From Spizellomyces punctatus DAOM BR117 (lineage: Eukaryota > Chytridiomycota > Chytridiomycetes > Spizellomycetales > Spizellomycetaceae): a stretch of 64,000 nt of DNA. The stretch covers positions 1,422,983 through 1,486,982 of the forward strand of contig NW_015971538.1 of the NCBI RefSeq assembly GCF_000182565.1, read 5' to 3'. Position 1 is the first letter of the stretch; every line of letters begins with the position of its first letter. A model generated the notes under the pieces. That model searched no databases. It had not been told where the DNA came from and was given only the letters and a program-made list of their open reading frames with translations. A program made the position numbers and the translations under genes. This document shows positions 31,925 to 43,864 of this stretch, piece by piece.

Positions 31925-34535
31925 CTACAACAGCTCTACGACCTCTTTAGCCAATCCCACAATCTTTTCCTTCTTCTCCAAATCCTTTTTAATCTGCGCA
32001 TCACCTGTGGCACCTTTTGTCCGCAAATTCCTCAACTGTTCTTCGCGTGTTGCTCGCTTCTGCGTTACTGCTGTGCCGACACCAATGACAGTCGCCAGTT
32101 GTTGTATTGAGGGCGTGGCGAATCGCAGGAGGTGAGCAATGGCAGTGAGCAGGCGCAAGACTATCGATACAAACATACAAATTAAATTATCACGTCAAGA
32201 ACAGCGTAACTCATTAGCATCGGTACGAAACCTACCAATTTCGTCTTCCTCCTCATCTTCAAAAGCTTTCGCAATGGCAGCTACCAGTTCCGACACCCAC
32301 TCTTCGTGTATACCTTCATCCTCCCGCCCGCTTTCTACTCCAGCATGGCTTTGTCGTGATTTGGCTTCCTCAATGGAAATGTTGAAAGCCAAGGAAGCAG
32401 CGCACTGGCGTACAGCAGCGTCTGGCGACAGGAGAGAGTCTATCAAGAGAGCCGTGGTCACAGAGCGGAACGGTGTAGCATGTGGTGCAAGGGTTTGGGA
32501 AAGAGAAAGTAGTTGTGCAATGGAGGTTGGCGACGTAAAGTGGTTGCACGCCTACGCCCAAACGTTTAGCACCGGATAATGAATCTGCACTTTCCACCAG
32601 GATACATACCAACCGGAGCACCATTACGCGAACAGCTTTTGGCACTGTTTCCGGTTGTGCTTGCTGGCCGCCAAACCGATACAGGACATTCATTACCGTA
32701 GACTCTGCATCAGGGCACAAGACCCCTTAAGTACATTATGAATGATTACTCGCATTGCTGCAACATACCTGGATCATTTTTCACATAAAAATCTCGTATT
32801 GCTTCGTCCAAGATGAGTAAGCGTAGAATATCCAGAACAGGGAACAGCTGCTCAGTAGGAATGCGCTGCAATAGCACATCTAGCAGCTCTTTCCAGCCGT
32901 TTGGAAGATGCAGTGCACCGGATTGCCCCTTTTCGTGTTTAGCTTGTAGGGCGGTCTTCAAAGCGTCTAATTGCGACTGTTTGTCGGTAATAGATTGCTC
33001 CCGCATAAATGTCTCTAGTTTATTGAATATCGAATTCAATTGCGTGGACTGGGCAAAAAGGATTGGTGAATTTGGAAGGCTATCCAATATAGGTGTGCGT
33101 TGCTTTGTGTGTGGATGTGCTGAAATGGATATGGTTAGCACATTGCCGGGCGATCACCGCCGCTATCCGCGGAAACTTACGTGGATATGCAGAGTACAGG
33201 AGAAGCTCTATAGAATTCGTTAGTTCCTGTACATTCGCTCCTTTGAACTGAGATATCTACATCACATGTGGTCAGGACTGCAACTCTGCCTTGTTAAGAC
33301 ACAGCGAGGTAGTATACCTCATTTCCGTCAAGGAAGAACTTGAATGTTGGAGTCGCGGTTATCTGATACTTCTGAGCAATGTCCCTCGATAGGCCAACGT
33401 CCACTTTCACTCCCACAATCTTATTTCCATCTACCCTCGCTCCCGCTCCCATGCCGGTTTGCCGATATTCGCGATTGTAGGACTCGATTAACCGTTCGAA
33501 TTCGGGACTTATAACTCGGCAAGGCCCGCAGCTCATCGAAGTAAAGTCAATAGCCACACACCGATGTGATGCCAGTATTGAGTCAAGTTGCGCAACATTA
33601 TACGCCGATTGTAAAGCGGTCTTTGATGGTGGAGCGGATTGAGCAGCGGCGGCTACATTGCCAACCAAACTCGCTAAGGACGGGGAAAGGCCGGGAGATG
33701 CAGCTGTCGCTGCGTTTGCAGCTGCATTGGCTGAGCGAGCGAGCTGCGATGGACCGAACATATTCTCAAGGACTGGCAACAGCGATTGACCAAAGGGGCT
33801 GTTGCATGGATCAATAAAACAAGAAAAATAAGGATCAGCAGAAATGGCGACGTACGTGTTAACAAACTCGGCAGGTAGTGCGGTAATGTGAGAAGGAATG
33901 TTCTTGCCGATTAGGAAATTACATAATTCGTTCGAAAAGTTGTCTGCAACCAGTAGGGAGTGGTGTTGAGGAGACCGCTTTGACAATCACTATAGATGAA
34001 GAAAAACAAAAGAAAGCACAAAAACATACTGCAGTTGTTGTCTAGGAGATGGTATTTATCCGCTCTAAATTGAAGGAACTGTCATGATCACATAAATTGC
34101 TGCAATGCTTATGAGAAGTCCACGTACGTCCAGTGTTTTTTCATCCCGTCAAGGTACTCTGTTTAGCATAATGAGTGAAAGATCTCGGCATCACATCAGC
34201 AAGAAAGCGTATACCTAAAAACATGTCGCGCGGGATGTGTGTTCTCCCCATGTCAATAACTTGCAAAGGAACTCCGTGGTGTGTACGGCCGGGCATGGAT
34301 TCCATGACACCTTGCCCGAAATAATGTTCTGTTCCATACACAACTACGCTGGTATGCCATATCCCCTCAATGAGGCGACCAACCAGATTCATGGAAAGCA
34401 TTCTTGCCATTCCCTAGAGCGACGCATTTTCATAAAGAGTTGAGACTATCGGCAAACTTGAACCAACTGAAAGTGCACACCTACCTGAGATAGGTCGTAA
34501 ACATAGAGCTGAACAGGAGCTCCCTCTTCTTCCAT
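31925..34535 (-). CDS. PPPDE peptidase - thioredoxin - PUL domain protein
   Basis: Exons (minus order): 34485-34535, 34215-34413, 34128-34158, 34030-34064, 33856-33943, 33318-33798, 33181-33256, 32769-33119, 32610-32725, 32236-32551, 31925-32160; 659 aa with consistent phases. Residues 5-130 are a PPPDE (DeSI-type deSUMOylase/deubiquitinase) domain: VQLYVYDLSQG, catalytic His about residue 37 in GIWHTSVVVYG and Cys about 105 in LLDNNCNNFSNEL. An Ala/Ser linker follows, then a thioredoxin fold with an intact CGPC (SMSCGPCRVISP) and the cis-Pro TATPTFKFF. The C-terminal 300 residues are an Armadillo-like PUL domain, as in PLAA/Ufd3, which binds Cdc48/p97. The domain order is known in fungi. Suggests a redox-linked isopeptidase on the Cdc48 pathway; that role is inferred. 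Starts 194 bp from the divergent PI31 gene. Confidence 0.9.
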
Positions 34536-34728
34536 GGCTGTTGCGTATTGGAAAGAGAATAACTGTACTGTGCCTAATGCCAAAGTCGAAAAACTGCGGG
34601 AGGAAAGCAAAGGAAAACTAGAGAACAACCCTCAAGGTCCAAGACGCGTCATCGTAGGTGACGTGACGCAGCTCTTCAAAGCTGCTTTCTGCCACCAGAC
34701 GCCTGCACAGATATTTACGTCCAGGACC

Positions 34729-36228
34729 ATGTCTGAAGCTCAAGCAAGCTCTTCAACAAACACAAGCGCAGCTGAACCTCCGCAGGATCCCCTGCATCCA
34801 GACAAGCTCTTTTCGAGTCTCTACCATGTCCTACCTCGGCAAGCTTCGGGCACTGGGGCCCCCCAAGCTCTCCTAAAGACTTCGGCGGACTTGACAATGT
34901 CATTCTTCCACGCCGCAATGTTGAATCTTGGATTTAGGTTCCTCGGTTTAGGAGAGAGCCGAGTCGGTACGTTCGGAAGCTGCCGAATGTAGTTATGCCA
35001 AAGGTGTATAACTTGGCCCGCTTTTGAAGACAATGAATCCCAAGATCTGGAAAGGACGGAAGCAGTGCAAACCCCTCTTCCGGCTGACTGGAATGCGATG
35101 GGCGACATGTACTCGTTTCGATACAAACACGCGCAATCGGCGTTCACTTTCCTGCTGAAAGGCGTCAAAATTGGAAACAGACTCGTGGTGCATGGGATGG
35201 CCATTGAGGCAAGGCTTATTAATGGTCCCGTTACAAGTCTCGGACTTCAACTTATTCTAGACTCCCATTTCTGAAAAAGGACGGAAAACTACATACGCTG
35301 GAACTTGAACTCTCTACGTTCATCTCATCCGATTTCAAGTTTCCCTTTAATGCTCCCTCTAATGCAACCTCGTCCACCGCCGGGTCATCAGAACAGTCAT
35401 CCAATGTCCCTGATGCACTAAGATCTGCCTTCGCTTCAGATGAGCAGCTGTACGAGGTGATCAGAGAGTTCAGAATACGGATTGTTCAACAATTGATACC
35501 GGGACTGAATAAGCCGGGATATGAAGAATGGAAGCCGAGGTACTGTCTTGTGGGATGAGCCCGTTATGCTTTACAAATCCGAATCACTTTTGCTGTTTAG
35601 CCAAACATCTCAAGCACCTACACAAGAAACATCCGGAGGTCGCAACCCGCTTCGCGATAATCGTCATCAGCCCCGACCAATCCATCCCGGACATGCCGAT
35701 CCATTTGTAGGGAGCGGTGTAGGTGGAAGCGGACCTATGTATCCTCCCCGTGGACCTTATAGCGTGGGAGATGTCGATTTGGATCCCTTGGGGGTGGCAC
35801 CAGGGTTGATTCCGCCCTCACGATTCCCAGGAGGATATATGGGTGGTGGTGGAATGCATCCAGGAGGTGGCATGTTTGTTGGGCCTGATCATCCAATGTT
35901 CACGGGAGGTGGTGGGGGAGTTCCACGACCTGGACCATACGCGGGGCCGGACGGATCGCGCTTGCCGCCGGGCGCTGTGCCTCCTGGTGCTCGGTTTGAC
36001 CCGATCACGCCTTTTGGCCCTGCCCCTGGCTCAGGACCGCGAGGGCCTCGGGGACCTTTCGGGCCTCCCGGTGGGGGTAGCGGATCCGGGGGTTTCCAGT
36101 AAGCATGATACTTACAACCAGCCGAGTATGACGCGTGCATTGAAATCTCATCTTAAGTTTTCTTTAGGAGCGGAGAACCGGATAACGATGAGCTTCCTCC
36201 CCCCAACTTTGATACAATGTTCATGTGA
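34729..36228 (+). CDS. PSMF1: PI31 proteasome regulator
   Basis: Exons 34729-34966, 35030-35229, 35280-35539, 35601-36098, 36168-36228; 418 aa. PI31 (PSMF1/Fub1) binds the 20S proteasome and modulates its activity and assembly. The N-terminal FP domain shows LPADWNAMGDMYSFRYKH, where the family has a LPxxWN...YxxRY pattern. The C-terminal tail is Gly/Pro-rich with the PI31 signatures HADPFVGSG, VGDVDLDPLGV, SRLPPGAVPPGARFDPI and the extreme C-terminus DELPPPNFDTMFM, which matches the animal DHLPPPGYDDMYL-type end that docks in the 20S chamber. The intron 35230-35279 (50 bp, AAAAAG acceptor) is the least certain. An in-frame ATG at 34534 overlaps the neighbouring gene and is less likely than 34729. 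Confidence 0.93.
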
Positions 36229-36547
36229 ATGTATGTGATGCAGTTAGCCGATCATTCTGCTGGAGCGTGCTGTGCCGCCATCATGTGCAGTGTAGTTTGG
36301 AATACCTTTCTTCTAGGAGCATAGGGTGCATATAGTACTGTGGTGCGTCAAGCAAGTGGGAATTATATATATAGTTGTCTGGTTCGTTCTGCAGATTCTG
36401 TAGAAAATCGTCAGGAATATCGATACCTAAATCTCATTGTAACATTGGATGTATGACTCACACAATGACTCACGCAAACCCCGACTTCAAAAATTCAAAA
36501 GTTCACGTTCGCCAGCTGCTTAACAGTTCTGTCTGGCTGAATAGACA
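36229..36547. other. Intergenic between PI31 and the carrier gene
   Basis: About 319 bp, tandem plus-strand genes, no feature seen beyond the expected 3' UTR and promoter. An A/T-rich ATATATATATAG stretch lies near 36365. Confidence 0.4.
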
Positions 36548-38088
36548 ATGTGTGACGCACAGTCAATACAATGGCCATGGCATACTGCTCCCTCATCAGA
36601 ACAGCGACGGTATGCAACAACTTTACCTATACTGGTAGCATCGTCGCCTGCAGAAAACCCATTTCCGAGCGAAGCTGACGAAGCTCGTCGACATCCTTTA
36701 TCCAAAGTAGATAATCAGAATGCTGTTCAAAGAACTGTGGACGAACGTTACTCACTTCTAGTTTGCAGGTTATTGTTTGTGGGGGGATTGCTGGAGCAAT
36801 GGCTGACTCTTCGATGCACGTGTAAGTTCACCCCATTGACACTTTCATTTGAGCTGCACCTTCTCAACGCCACCCTTTTAAACAGGCTAGATACCGTAAA
36901 GACAAGAATGGTACATTGATTCAAGTCCAGTCAGCTAAGGCATCGGTATGAATGACTGAACTTTATCTTGTGTCCCTTAGCAAAAGGATGGAACGTCGGG
37001 GCGCACACCACAGTACAATGGCATGTTAGTTGGGCTTTTAGGTGCCCTATTGCCGTTCTGCCAGTATTCGGGCTCACACCTTCTTCAGGCACAATACAAG
37101 CCATGCGATCAATACACCGGTTCGAAGGGTTGCCGGGTCTCCTTGGTGGATTCAAAGCGGCGGCCACAGGATCTGTCTTGGCCACGCTTATATACTTCGC
37201 GACGTACGAGGGTTTTAAGAGAAGACTGCTAGACCTAGGTGTAAATGACAGTGCGAGTTATTTTCTAGCTGGAGCACTAGGTGATGCTGCTGCGTCTGTG
37301 GTTTATGTCCCTTCTGAGGTTTGCACCGCCACCTTCACCCAACAGTCGACAGATTGAGGCTGAGCATAGTTACTTTAGGTTGTAAAGACCCGGATGCAAC
37401 TTCAAGGACGGTACAATAATCCGCATAGTGCATCACCGCACAACTACAAAGGGGATTGGCATGCCTTGAGATCGGTAGGTTCATGTACATATACAAGCAA
37501 TGATGGTCTTGCCGCTTGAGCAATTACCCGCTGGTAGATATGGGAACGAGGAGGCCCAAAGGGTCTTTATTACGGTTGGCGCGCGACATTAGCAAGAGAT
37601 GTACCCTTTACCGCATGCCAATTCACAATATACGGTAGGACGTGGTAGAGCAGTGGAGCGCAAGTATCCGCACTAAAACACTGGCCTCAGAGCTTGCCCG
37701 TAGCTACATGATAAAAGAATTTGGAAACGGTGATCCTTCCCACCTCACAGTATGGCACGACATCCCACCGGGGGCTTTAGCGGGGTCGCTGGCAGGCTTC
37801 ATCACAACACCCGTCGACGTTATCAAAACGTACCTCCAAACACAAAGTCGTCCGCCGTCACGTAACACGTTTGTCGATCTGTCCAAGGTGGGAACACCAC
37901 CTTCCTCCGCGCCGTACTATAGCGGGATTGGACCTGCATTACGTGGCATCTACAAGACAAGAGGAATACGGGGCTTGTTCAGCGGGGCGGTGCCCAGAAT
38001 GGTATGGACTGGGTCGCAGTCGACGGTGATGTTTTTAGTTTATGAGTGGTTGTTAACTCGGGATTGGGGAGGGCTATTTTCAAGCTAG
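36548..38088 (+). CDS. MME1: Mitochondrial carrier (SLC25), Mme1-like magnesium exporter
   Basis: Exons 36548-36706, 36769-36821, 36886-36910, 36981-37041, 37089-37318, 37379-37474, 37538-37634, 37691-38088; 372 aa. Three carrier repeats: CGGIAGAMADSSMHVLDTVK; LAGALGDAAASVVYVPSEVV then KTRMQLQGRYNNP; and GSLAGFITTPVDVIKTYLQT. The second and third carry the PxExxK and PxDxxK signatures; in the first the proline is replaced by Val. From memory, yeast Mme1 (Ymr166c) also lacks that proline and shares the VYVPSEV...RLQLQGR block, so this is the closest family. It would act in the inner mitochondrial membrane. The exon 4 to 5 join is the least certain, adding a few residues compared with yeast. 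Confidence 0.82.
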
Positions 38089-38251
38089 TGGGAGGGTTAG
38101 TTTATGGTTTACCTTCAAATCGTGAATAGATTATACAGATACTGATGCACATGAACTGATCTGACGAAGGGTATAACGCATCTGTGGCCTCTATTCCAGG
38201 AGTCTGCTGAGTCCGCTGCCAAAAGTTTTTATTCTAGTAGCAATTGGCCCC

Positions 38252-39758
38252 TTATTCGCCAGCCCCGTCCACATTGCTCGCCATCATCTCCGCCTCAATA
38301 TCAGCAGCATATCCCGAAAAATTGAAAAATTCTGATGCTTGACTGGAGGACAGCATTTGACTAGCTGAAGAAGTCAATCGAGCTGGAAGTGGAAGCTCCA
38401 GCAAGTCAATCTGACTGGTAGACGACGTTAATCGTGTTGGGAGATCCATCAAGTCGATTTCATGGCCAAGAGTCACAGCTTCCGGGTCCGGTACGTGCTC
38501 GTGTGGTTTGTGGCGCTGGGTAACTATTACATCGGGAGGATTGCATAGACTCTGGGATATCGATGCGGGTTCAGCGAAGGGTTTCGTAGGTTGTTTTGGA
38601 GTGTGTGGTGTTGGGTCACTGGTTAAGAGCGGTGGGCTTTGTGATGATGCTTTGGCATCCGGGGTAGTCTCCCGTTGAGGTTCTTCTTTCAAATTTTCGG
38701 TAGTCTGTGCATCTTCATTTCCTTCGGCGCTCTCGGTATCATCGGGTAGGTTATCATCTTCCATACCAGGGCTCTTGGAAGATTCGTCAGAATCGGAGGA
38801 CGCCGATTTTGGTTCCTCTTGTGAGCTTCCTTGGGACAAACCAATAAGGGCGTGAACAGCATCAACCACTCCGGCATGGTCGATGGGATCGCTGCTCTTG
38901 GTGGTTGTCGGAGTTGCCACGTGTTCGGGACCAACAACTTTGTAATTACCAACGACTTTATATGGTGTCCTCTGCCATTTCCCAATTCCGTTCCATGTAC
39001 CGTCCCGGTTCTTCTTAGCTGTCTGTCGACGATTTTGGAACCATATTTGCACACTCTATCGAGGCAGAGGTTTCAGTCATACGCGCACATCAATCTTGCG
39101 CTGCTGTAACTACCTCACCTTTGACGGCATATTCAAAGTTCTTGCGAGTTTCTCCCGCTCTGCTGGCGGCATCTGTGGATCGAGCCGATACGCGGCTTCC
39201 AAGGCAGCCTGCTCTTCATCAGTTGTGCGACGCCGCTTGCGTCGATTTCTTGGCTGTCCATTGCTGTCAAAGTTTTCGGGCGTCGAAATATTATATACCC
39301 AGTGCAAAGACGACTGTACAAAGGAAGCCATGGATGATGGCGGCGGCAGTACGCCCAATGGTTGTCCTGAAACGGCTGACTCCTCCTCTCCTTCCGAAAG
39401 ATTCCCTAGTTCATCAGGTGTGTCCGGTAGAGCTGCAATGTCAGAATCGAGGAGAAAAGTCGTAGCTGGAGGTTGATCACGGCCACTGCGGCTATCTTTC
39501 GCTGGTACAGGTATGAGCTTAACATCCACAATGCAGTTTCAAGGAACAAAGCATACCATTCTGCGCGGCCTCAACCAGCTGCTGAAGGGCAGCTTCAGTT
39601 TCGGGCGAATGGCTAATGTCACTCGGACTTTCCAATTGGCGCGATTTCTTCGTTGGCCCTATTATGCTATCGCGCATAGGAGGGTCATGGGTTCGCCGCC
39701 GCTTATTTCTTCCAGGGGTTCCTTCCAACAAGTTGGATGGAAGACCCTGAATGTCCAT
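38252..39758 (-). CDS. Homeodomain transcription factor
   Basis: Exons (minus order): 39557-39758, 39119-39501, 38252-39055; 462 aa from the ATG at 39758 (the frame is open further upstream but has no earlier Met). The homeodomain lies at about residues 150-212: RKRRRTTDEEQAALEAAY (N-terminal arm and helix 1), MPPAEREKLARTLNMPSK (helix 2), and the recognition helix SVQIWFQNRRQTAKKN, split by an intron right before it. Trp48, Phe49 and Asn51 are conserved, so DNA binding should be intact. It is a typical 60-residue class, not TALE, and resembles fungal Yox1/Yhp1-type factors, though the target is unknown. Both flanks are acidic/Ser-Pro-rich and disordered, consistent with activation or repression regions. 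Confidence 0.88.
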
Positions 39759-40384
39759 CTCAATATAATACGATGCCAGACACGCTTGTTCTTTTCTTGA
39801 AGTTTCTTGGGACACCTTGTTAACCGTCTTCAGCGGGCTCAACAGATCACCAACACATTTTTAAGGCGCCCCTTGATATACTGCTGTATAGCAACAATGC
39901 CTTATGAAGTTTTTATGTTTAAGCTTCCTGCGAAGCAGAGGAGGCTCAGTCCAATTCTTGCTGTCACGTAAAAAGAAGGGAATGCTCTACCGCGAGAAGC
40001 TGAACGATAACGATTTGCTTTTCACCACTCCCAGAATAAGCATAAAATAATCCAGAGCTCCACTGCTATGCTAGCGGTAGGTATGCAGAAAGCGTTCTTT
40101 GGGCAGGGATGAACCAAGTCGTGAGAAAGAAAAGCGAGCGGAGTGGGAAGGAGGCCCAACCAAGTGGCTGTATGTTTGATTTCAATCACGTGCTTTGGTT
40201 TACCACGAGCATTCCCAAAGGCCTACTGTTCCCACGGAGACAACAGGTTTGTGATCCAGTAAATCGTAAGGCTGATCGAACGGGGTGTTGTCTAGTACCA
40301 GTGTCTGTGAATTTCCAAAGAGTCAAGAATTGGGCAGGCATTTGAGACGACGGCGAACCCATCTGCGCACTGCTCAAAGACATT
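39759..40384. other. Divergent promoter region
   Basis: About 626 bp between the divergent homeodomain and SF3B2 genes. The frame at 40109-40345 has no family features. No RNA gene seen. Confidence 0.5.
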
Positions 40385-42551
40385 ATGGCCCCCACTGCAA
40401 GTGTCACGTTTAAAACTCTGTCCGACGACGATCTGCGTCAACATGTGATAAAGCTTGGCCTGGACCCTGTTGGACCCAGAACAACTCTACTGGACCGCGT
40501 GGCTCGGTATATGGCTATGAACGGTGTAAGCGGCGAGCAGGCCAATGGTAACGGGGTTAATGGGGTAAATAAGGAAAATGGCAAGAAAACAGAGAGCCAG
40601 AAGAAGCGGCGAAGAAAGAAGAAAGGGGGAAAGAATGATACCAAGCAAGGAAGAACTGAAGAGGTATATTCTGCATACGCGGTCTGATATTTTGCTCAGA
40701 GGCTAATGATCGGTTTTGCCACCAGGGAGCCGATGAGGTGACGATGGACGTGGAAGTAGAATATGTAGCTGCACCTTTGGAAATTGCAGATCCAGCGTTT
40801 GAAGAATACAACCAGGTCTTTGCACGATTTACGGTATCACAGACAGTGGATGAATCCGACCAGGATGAGGGCACTGGTGAGGTCGATAAACATGGTGAAA
40901 ATGCGGAAGGAGGGGATGTAAAGGAGGAGGATACGAAAGGAGAGGAGCTTTCAGATGACGAAGGCGAGGGAGGGGTTGATGGGAAGGTGTCCAGGAAAAA
41001 ATTGCGGAAACTCAACCGGCTGTCGGTTGCCGAGTTGAAGCAGTTGGTAAAGAAGCCAGAAGTCGTTGACGTGAGTCTCATGTTCTTGCGCATTTTGGGT
41101 CCTTCCCCGCAACTAACCTGCCTTGTTGGTACAGTGGGTAGATGTTACAGCTGCGGATCCTAAGCTGCTTGTACACCTGAAGTCATATCGAAACACTGTG
41201 CCTGTTCCAGTACACTGGAGTCAAAAACGCAAATATCTGCAAGGAAAGCGTGGTATTGAAAAGCCACCGTTTGAATTGCCAGATTTCATCAAAGCCACAG
41301 GAATCATGGAAATGAGGTCGGCTGTGAAGGAAAAGGAGGATGCTCAGAAGCTGAAGAGCAAGTCACGCGACAGGGTTCAGCCAAAGATGGGCAAACTGGA
41401 TATTGATTATCAAAAGTTACACGACGCCTTTTTCCGTTGGCAAACAAAACCGAAATTGACTATCCATGGTGACCTGTAAGTTGCTGTCATGGCTTGGTAG
41501 AGCTTCTGTCAGTCTTCTTTATTCATGTTCGCTGCCGCCTACAGGTACTACGAGGGGAAGGAGTTCGAAACGAAACTGAAGGCGAAGAAACCGGGGCAAT
41601 TGAGCGAAGAATTGAAAGCCGCTCTAAGCATGCCTCCACTGGCTCCCCCACCATGGCTCATCAATATGCAACGATATGGTCCTCCCCCAAGCTATCCTCA
41701 ACTAAAAGTTGCCGGTTTGAATGCACCAATCCCGGAAGGGGCACAATGGGGTTATCATCCTGGAGGATGGGGCAAACCACCGGTCGACGAATATGGCCGA
41801 CCGCTGTATGGAGATGTGTTCGGAACAATGGCTCAAGAAGTACAACTAGAGGTAACCGCTAACATGCACATGGAGTTCGTCATGATCTGACCGCTTTCTT
41901 TCATTAGCACGTGGCGCCAATTGAGAAAGCACGATGGGGTGAACTGGAAGAAGAGGAGGAAGAAATAGAGGAAGAAGAAGAGGAAGAGGAGGAAGAGGAG
42001 GAACAAGGCGAGGAGGAAGCGGACACAGCAGAGAGTGGATTGGTTACGCCAAGTGGTATTAGCAGCGTACCCAGCGGCCTTGAGACGCCTGAGTACATTG
42101 AATTGCGGAAGGACGCAAGAAGGTATAATGCTTTAGCATGGTATGCTCACGTTTACGAGATTTTTTTACACTGGTTTGATATTATAGGGGGGTTCTGGAG
42201 GAAGAACCTAAGCAACTTTACACAGTCATACCCGAGCGACAAACATCTGTCAAAGGTTTTATGGGAAGTCAGCATGTGTACGACCTATCCGCAGCCGAGG
42301 GAGCTCGAGGAACAAAGCGAAAAGGAGGGGCGGGAGTTGACGTCACATTTAACCCAGAAGATCTGGAGGAGGGGCTTGACGAAGAGACGGTCAAACGAAA
42401 GTACGAACAACAGCTGGACGTCTCCAAGGGGGAACATGCTCGAGAGGACTTCTCGGATATGGTTGCAGAACATGCACAAAAGCAGGCAGCCAAAAAGCAA
42501 AAGAAAGATAAGGCAGACAAGGGGAGCAAGAAGGAGAAGTTCAAGTTCTAA
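40385..42551 (+). CDS. SF3B2: Splicing factor 3b subunit 2 (SAP145/Cus1)
   Basis: Exons 40385-40663, 40726-41070, 41135-41475, 41545-41851, 41908-42122, 42188-42551; 616 aa. SF3B2 is a core U2 snRNP protein that helps fix the branch-site helix in the nucleus. An N-terminal SAP motif is visible (LSDDDLRQHVIKLGLDPVGP), then Lys-rich and acidic linkers, then the DUF382 block: PKLLVHLKSYRNTVPVPVHW, QKRKYLQGKRGIEKPPFELP, and the PSP domain with APPPWLINMQRYGPPPSYP, IPGLNAPIP-like VAGLNAPIPEGA and WGKPPVDEYGRPLYGD. A long poly-Glu run follows, then the C-terminal helix region ending in Lys-rich sequence. Length and order fit fungal Cus1. Confidence 0.96.
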
Positions 42552-42748
42552 GGATGTCCCACGTTATGTTCTGGCAGGATTTCGTTTTTATAGGGCTGTA
42601 ATATATTTCTTGTTGGAATGCCTTCGTTGTGGCATATACTGTGATCGCGCCCATACATTCTCGGGATTTGACTGCGTGATTTTTGTGACGATCAATTCTT
42701 CACACTCAATTTTTTTATGCCAGAATACACAGCAATGCTTGAATGTCT

Positions 42749-43566
42749 TCATTTCTTTTTTTTCTTTCTAATCGATTTATCACCAGCTGCTGAAGTAACT
42801 AAATCAGAGTTTTTTAGACGGGGCGATTGAAGAGGAGTTGTGGCTGCGGAAGATTGGGCGGAAATTGATGGGGAGATTGAAGGTCTTGTCGCTGTGGTGG
42901 ACTCATTTGTAGTGTCTATGAGACCCGAGTCGCGCCATCTCTCACGCCGCTCTTGGAGGTATCTGGGATCATGGTATAGATCATTGACACTATAAGCATG
43001 TTCTCATCACAGAAGAAACGATCATGGAGTGGTCCTACCTGGCAGTTTCATTTTCGATTTCATCCTGAACATTCGGAAGCTTGGCCAATCCGTGTTTCTG
43101 CCTCAACGCATCTACTCGATCCTTTAATGGTTGATAGTCTTCTCTCAACTTCCTGAGTTCCGCTTGCTGATGTGCATTCATTTCTCTAAGTCGCCGTTGA
43201 GCGATCCGAATTTCATCCATATCCTTTTGAACAGTCTTCAACTTATCAACTAGAGCTAACTTTTCAGCTAGAAGTTTTCGTTGCTCGCTGTTCAATTCGG
43301 TCATTAGGGCGTCGTGCTTTTCTACACGTTGGGTTGCGGCGAGAATTTGCGTTTTGTTACGGTTTAGGCGGTGTGTTTCTGTTCTATCGTGTTGTGTTGA
43401 ACACAAGTTGAGTGGGAATGAACAATTCCGAGCATGAGGGCGGGACTGCAAGTGTAAACAAAAGCCGACAGTTTTCAACCTACCGAATCTGCTGCAACTC
43501 CTCTAATCGATGTACCTGTTCGTCGTTTGGCGATTCGTCGATGGGAAGGACAGCACCAGACGACAT
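42749..43566 (-). CDS. ZC4H2-like coiled-coil protein, zinc finger absent, 222 aa
   Basis: Exons (minus order): 43484-43566, 43039-43383, 42749-42989. The N-terminal 130 residues form a coiled coil ending in DYQPLKDRVDALRQKHGL and AKLPNVQDEIE, which matches the conserved EYKPLKEHVDALR...GLxxLP block of animal ZC4H2, a regulator of RNF220 ubiquitin ligase and of neural development. The following NDLYHDPRYLQERRERW lies where ZC4H2 has its 'YFExQKAEW' helix. The C-terminal region is Ser/Thr-rich, ends in a Lys run, and lacks the C4H2 zinc finger completely. So this may represent an ancestral or reduced form. Divergent from LAMTOR3 by 298 bp. Confidence 0.65.
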
Positions 43567-43864
43567 GGCTTTTCAATTGGCTCTAAAGGCATTTCCTCGA
43601 ACTGGGATATCGCGCTGCGCATGAAGTAACCATGTCAACAACCATCGGCCTGTTCCACCGCGATTGACGTTGTGGAGTCCATAGCTCTTGTACAGTACCC
43701 TAGTGCAGTACCTAGTGCAGTATACCGAGAACTGGTAGGCGGATAGGCGTCCAGGATTTGGTATGCTTGTTGGGGACCGCCTTGACGTGACCTTTCAGGA
43801 AGCACAACTTACGACGAAATTGTTTCCCTTCTCCCCCTAGTGCCATCCACTGAACATTTATATA

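Noticed and set aside
36769-36910. Loss of the first PxDxxK proline in the mitochondrial carrier as a defect
   Set aside because: As far as I recall the yeast Mme1 orthologue also lacks this proline, so it is a family trait rather than damage.
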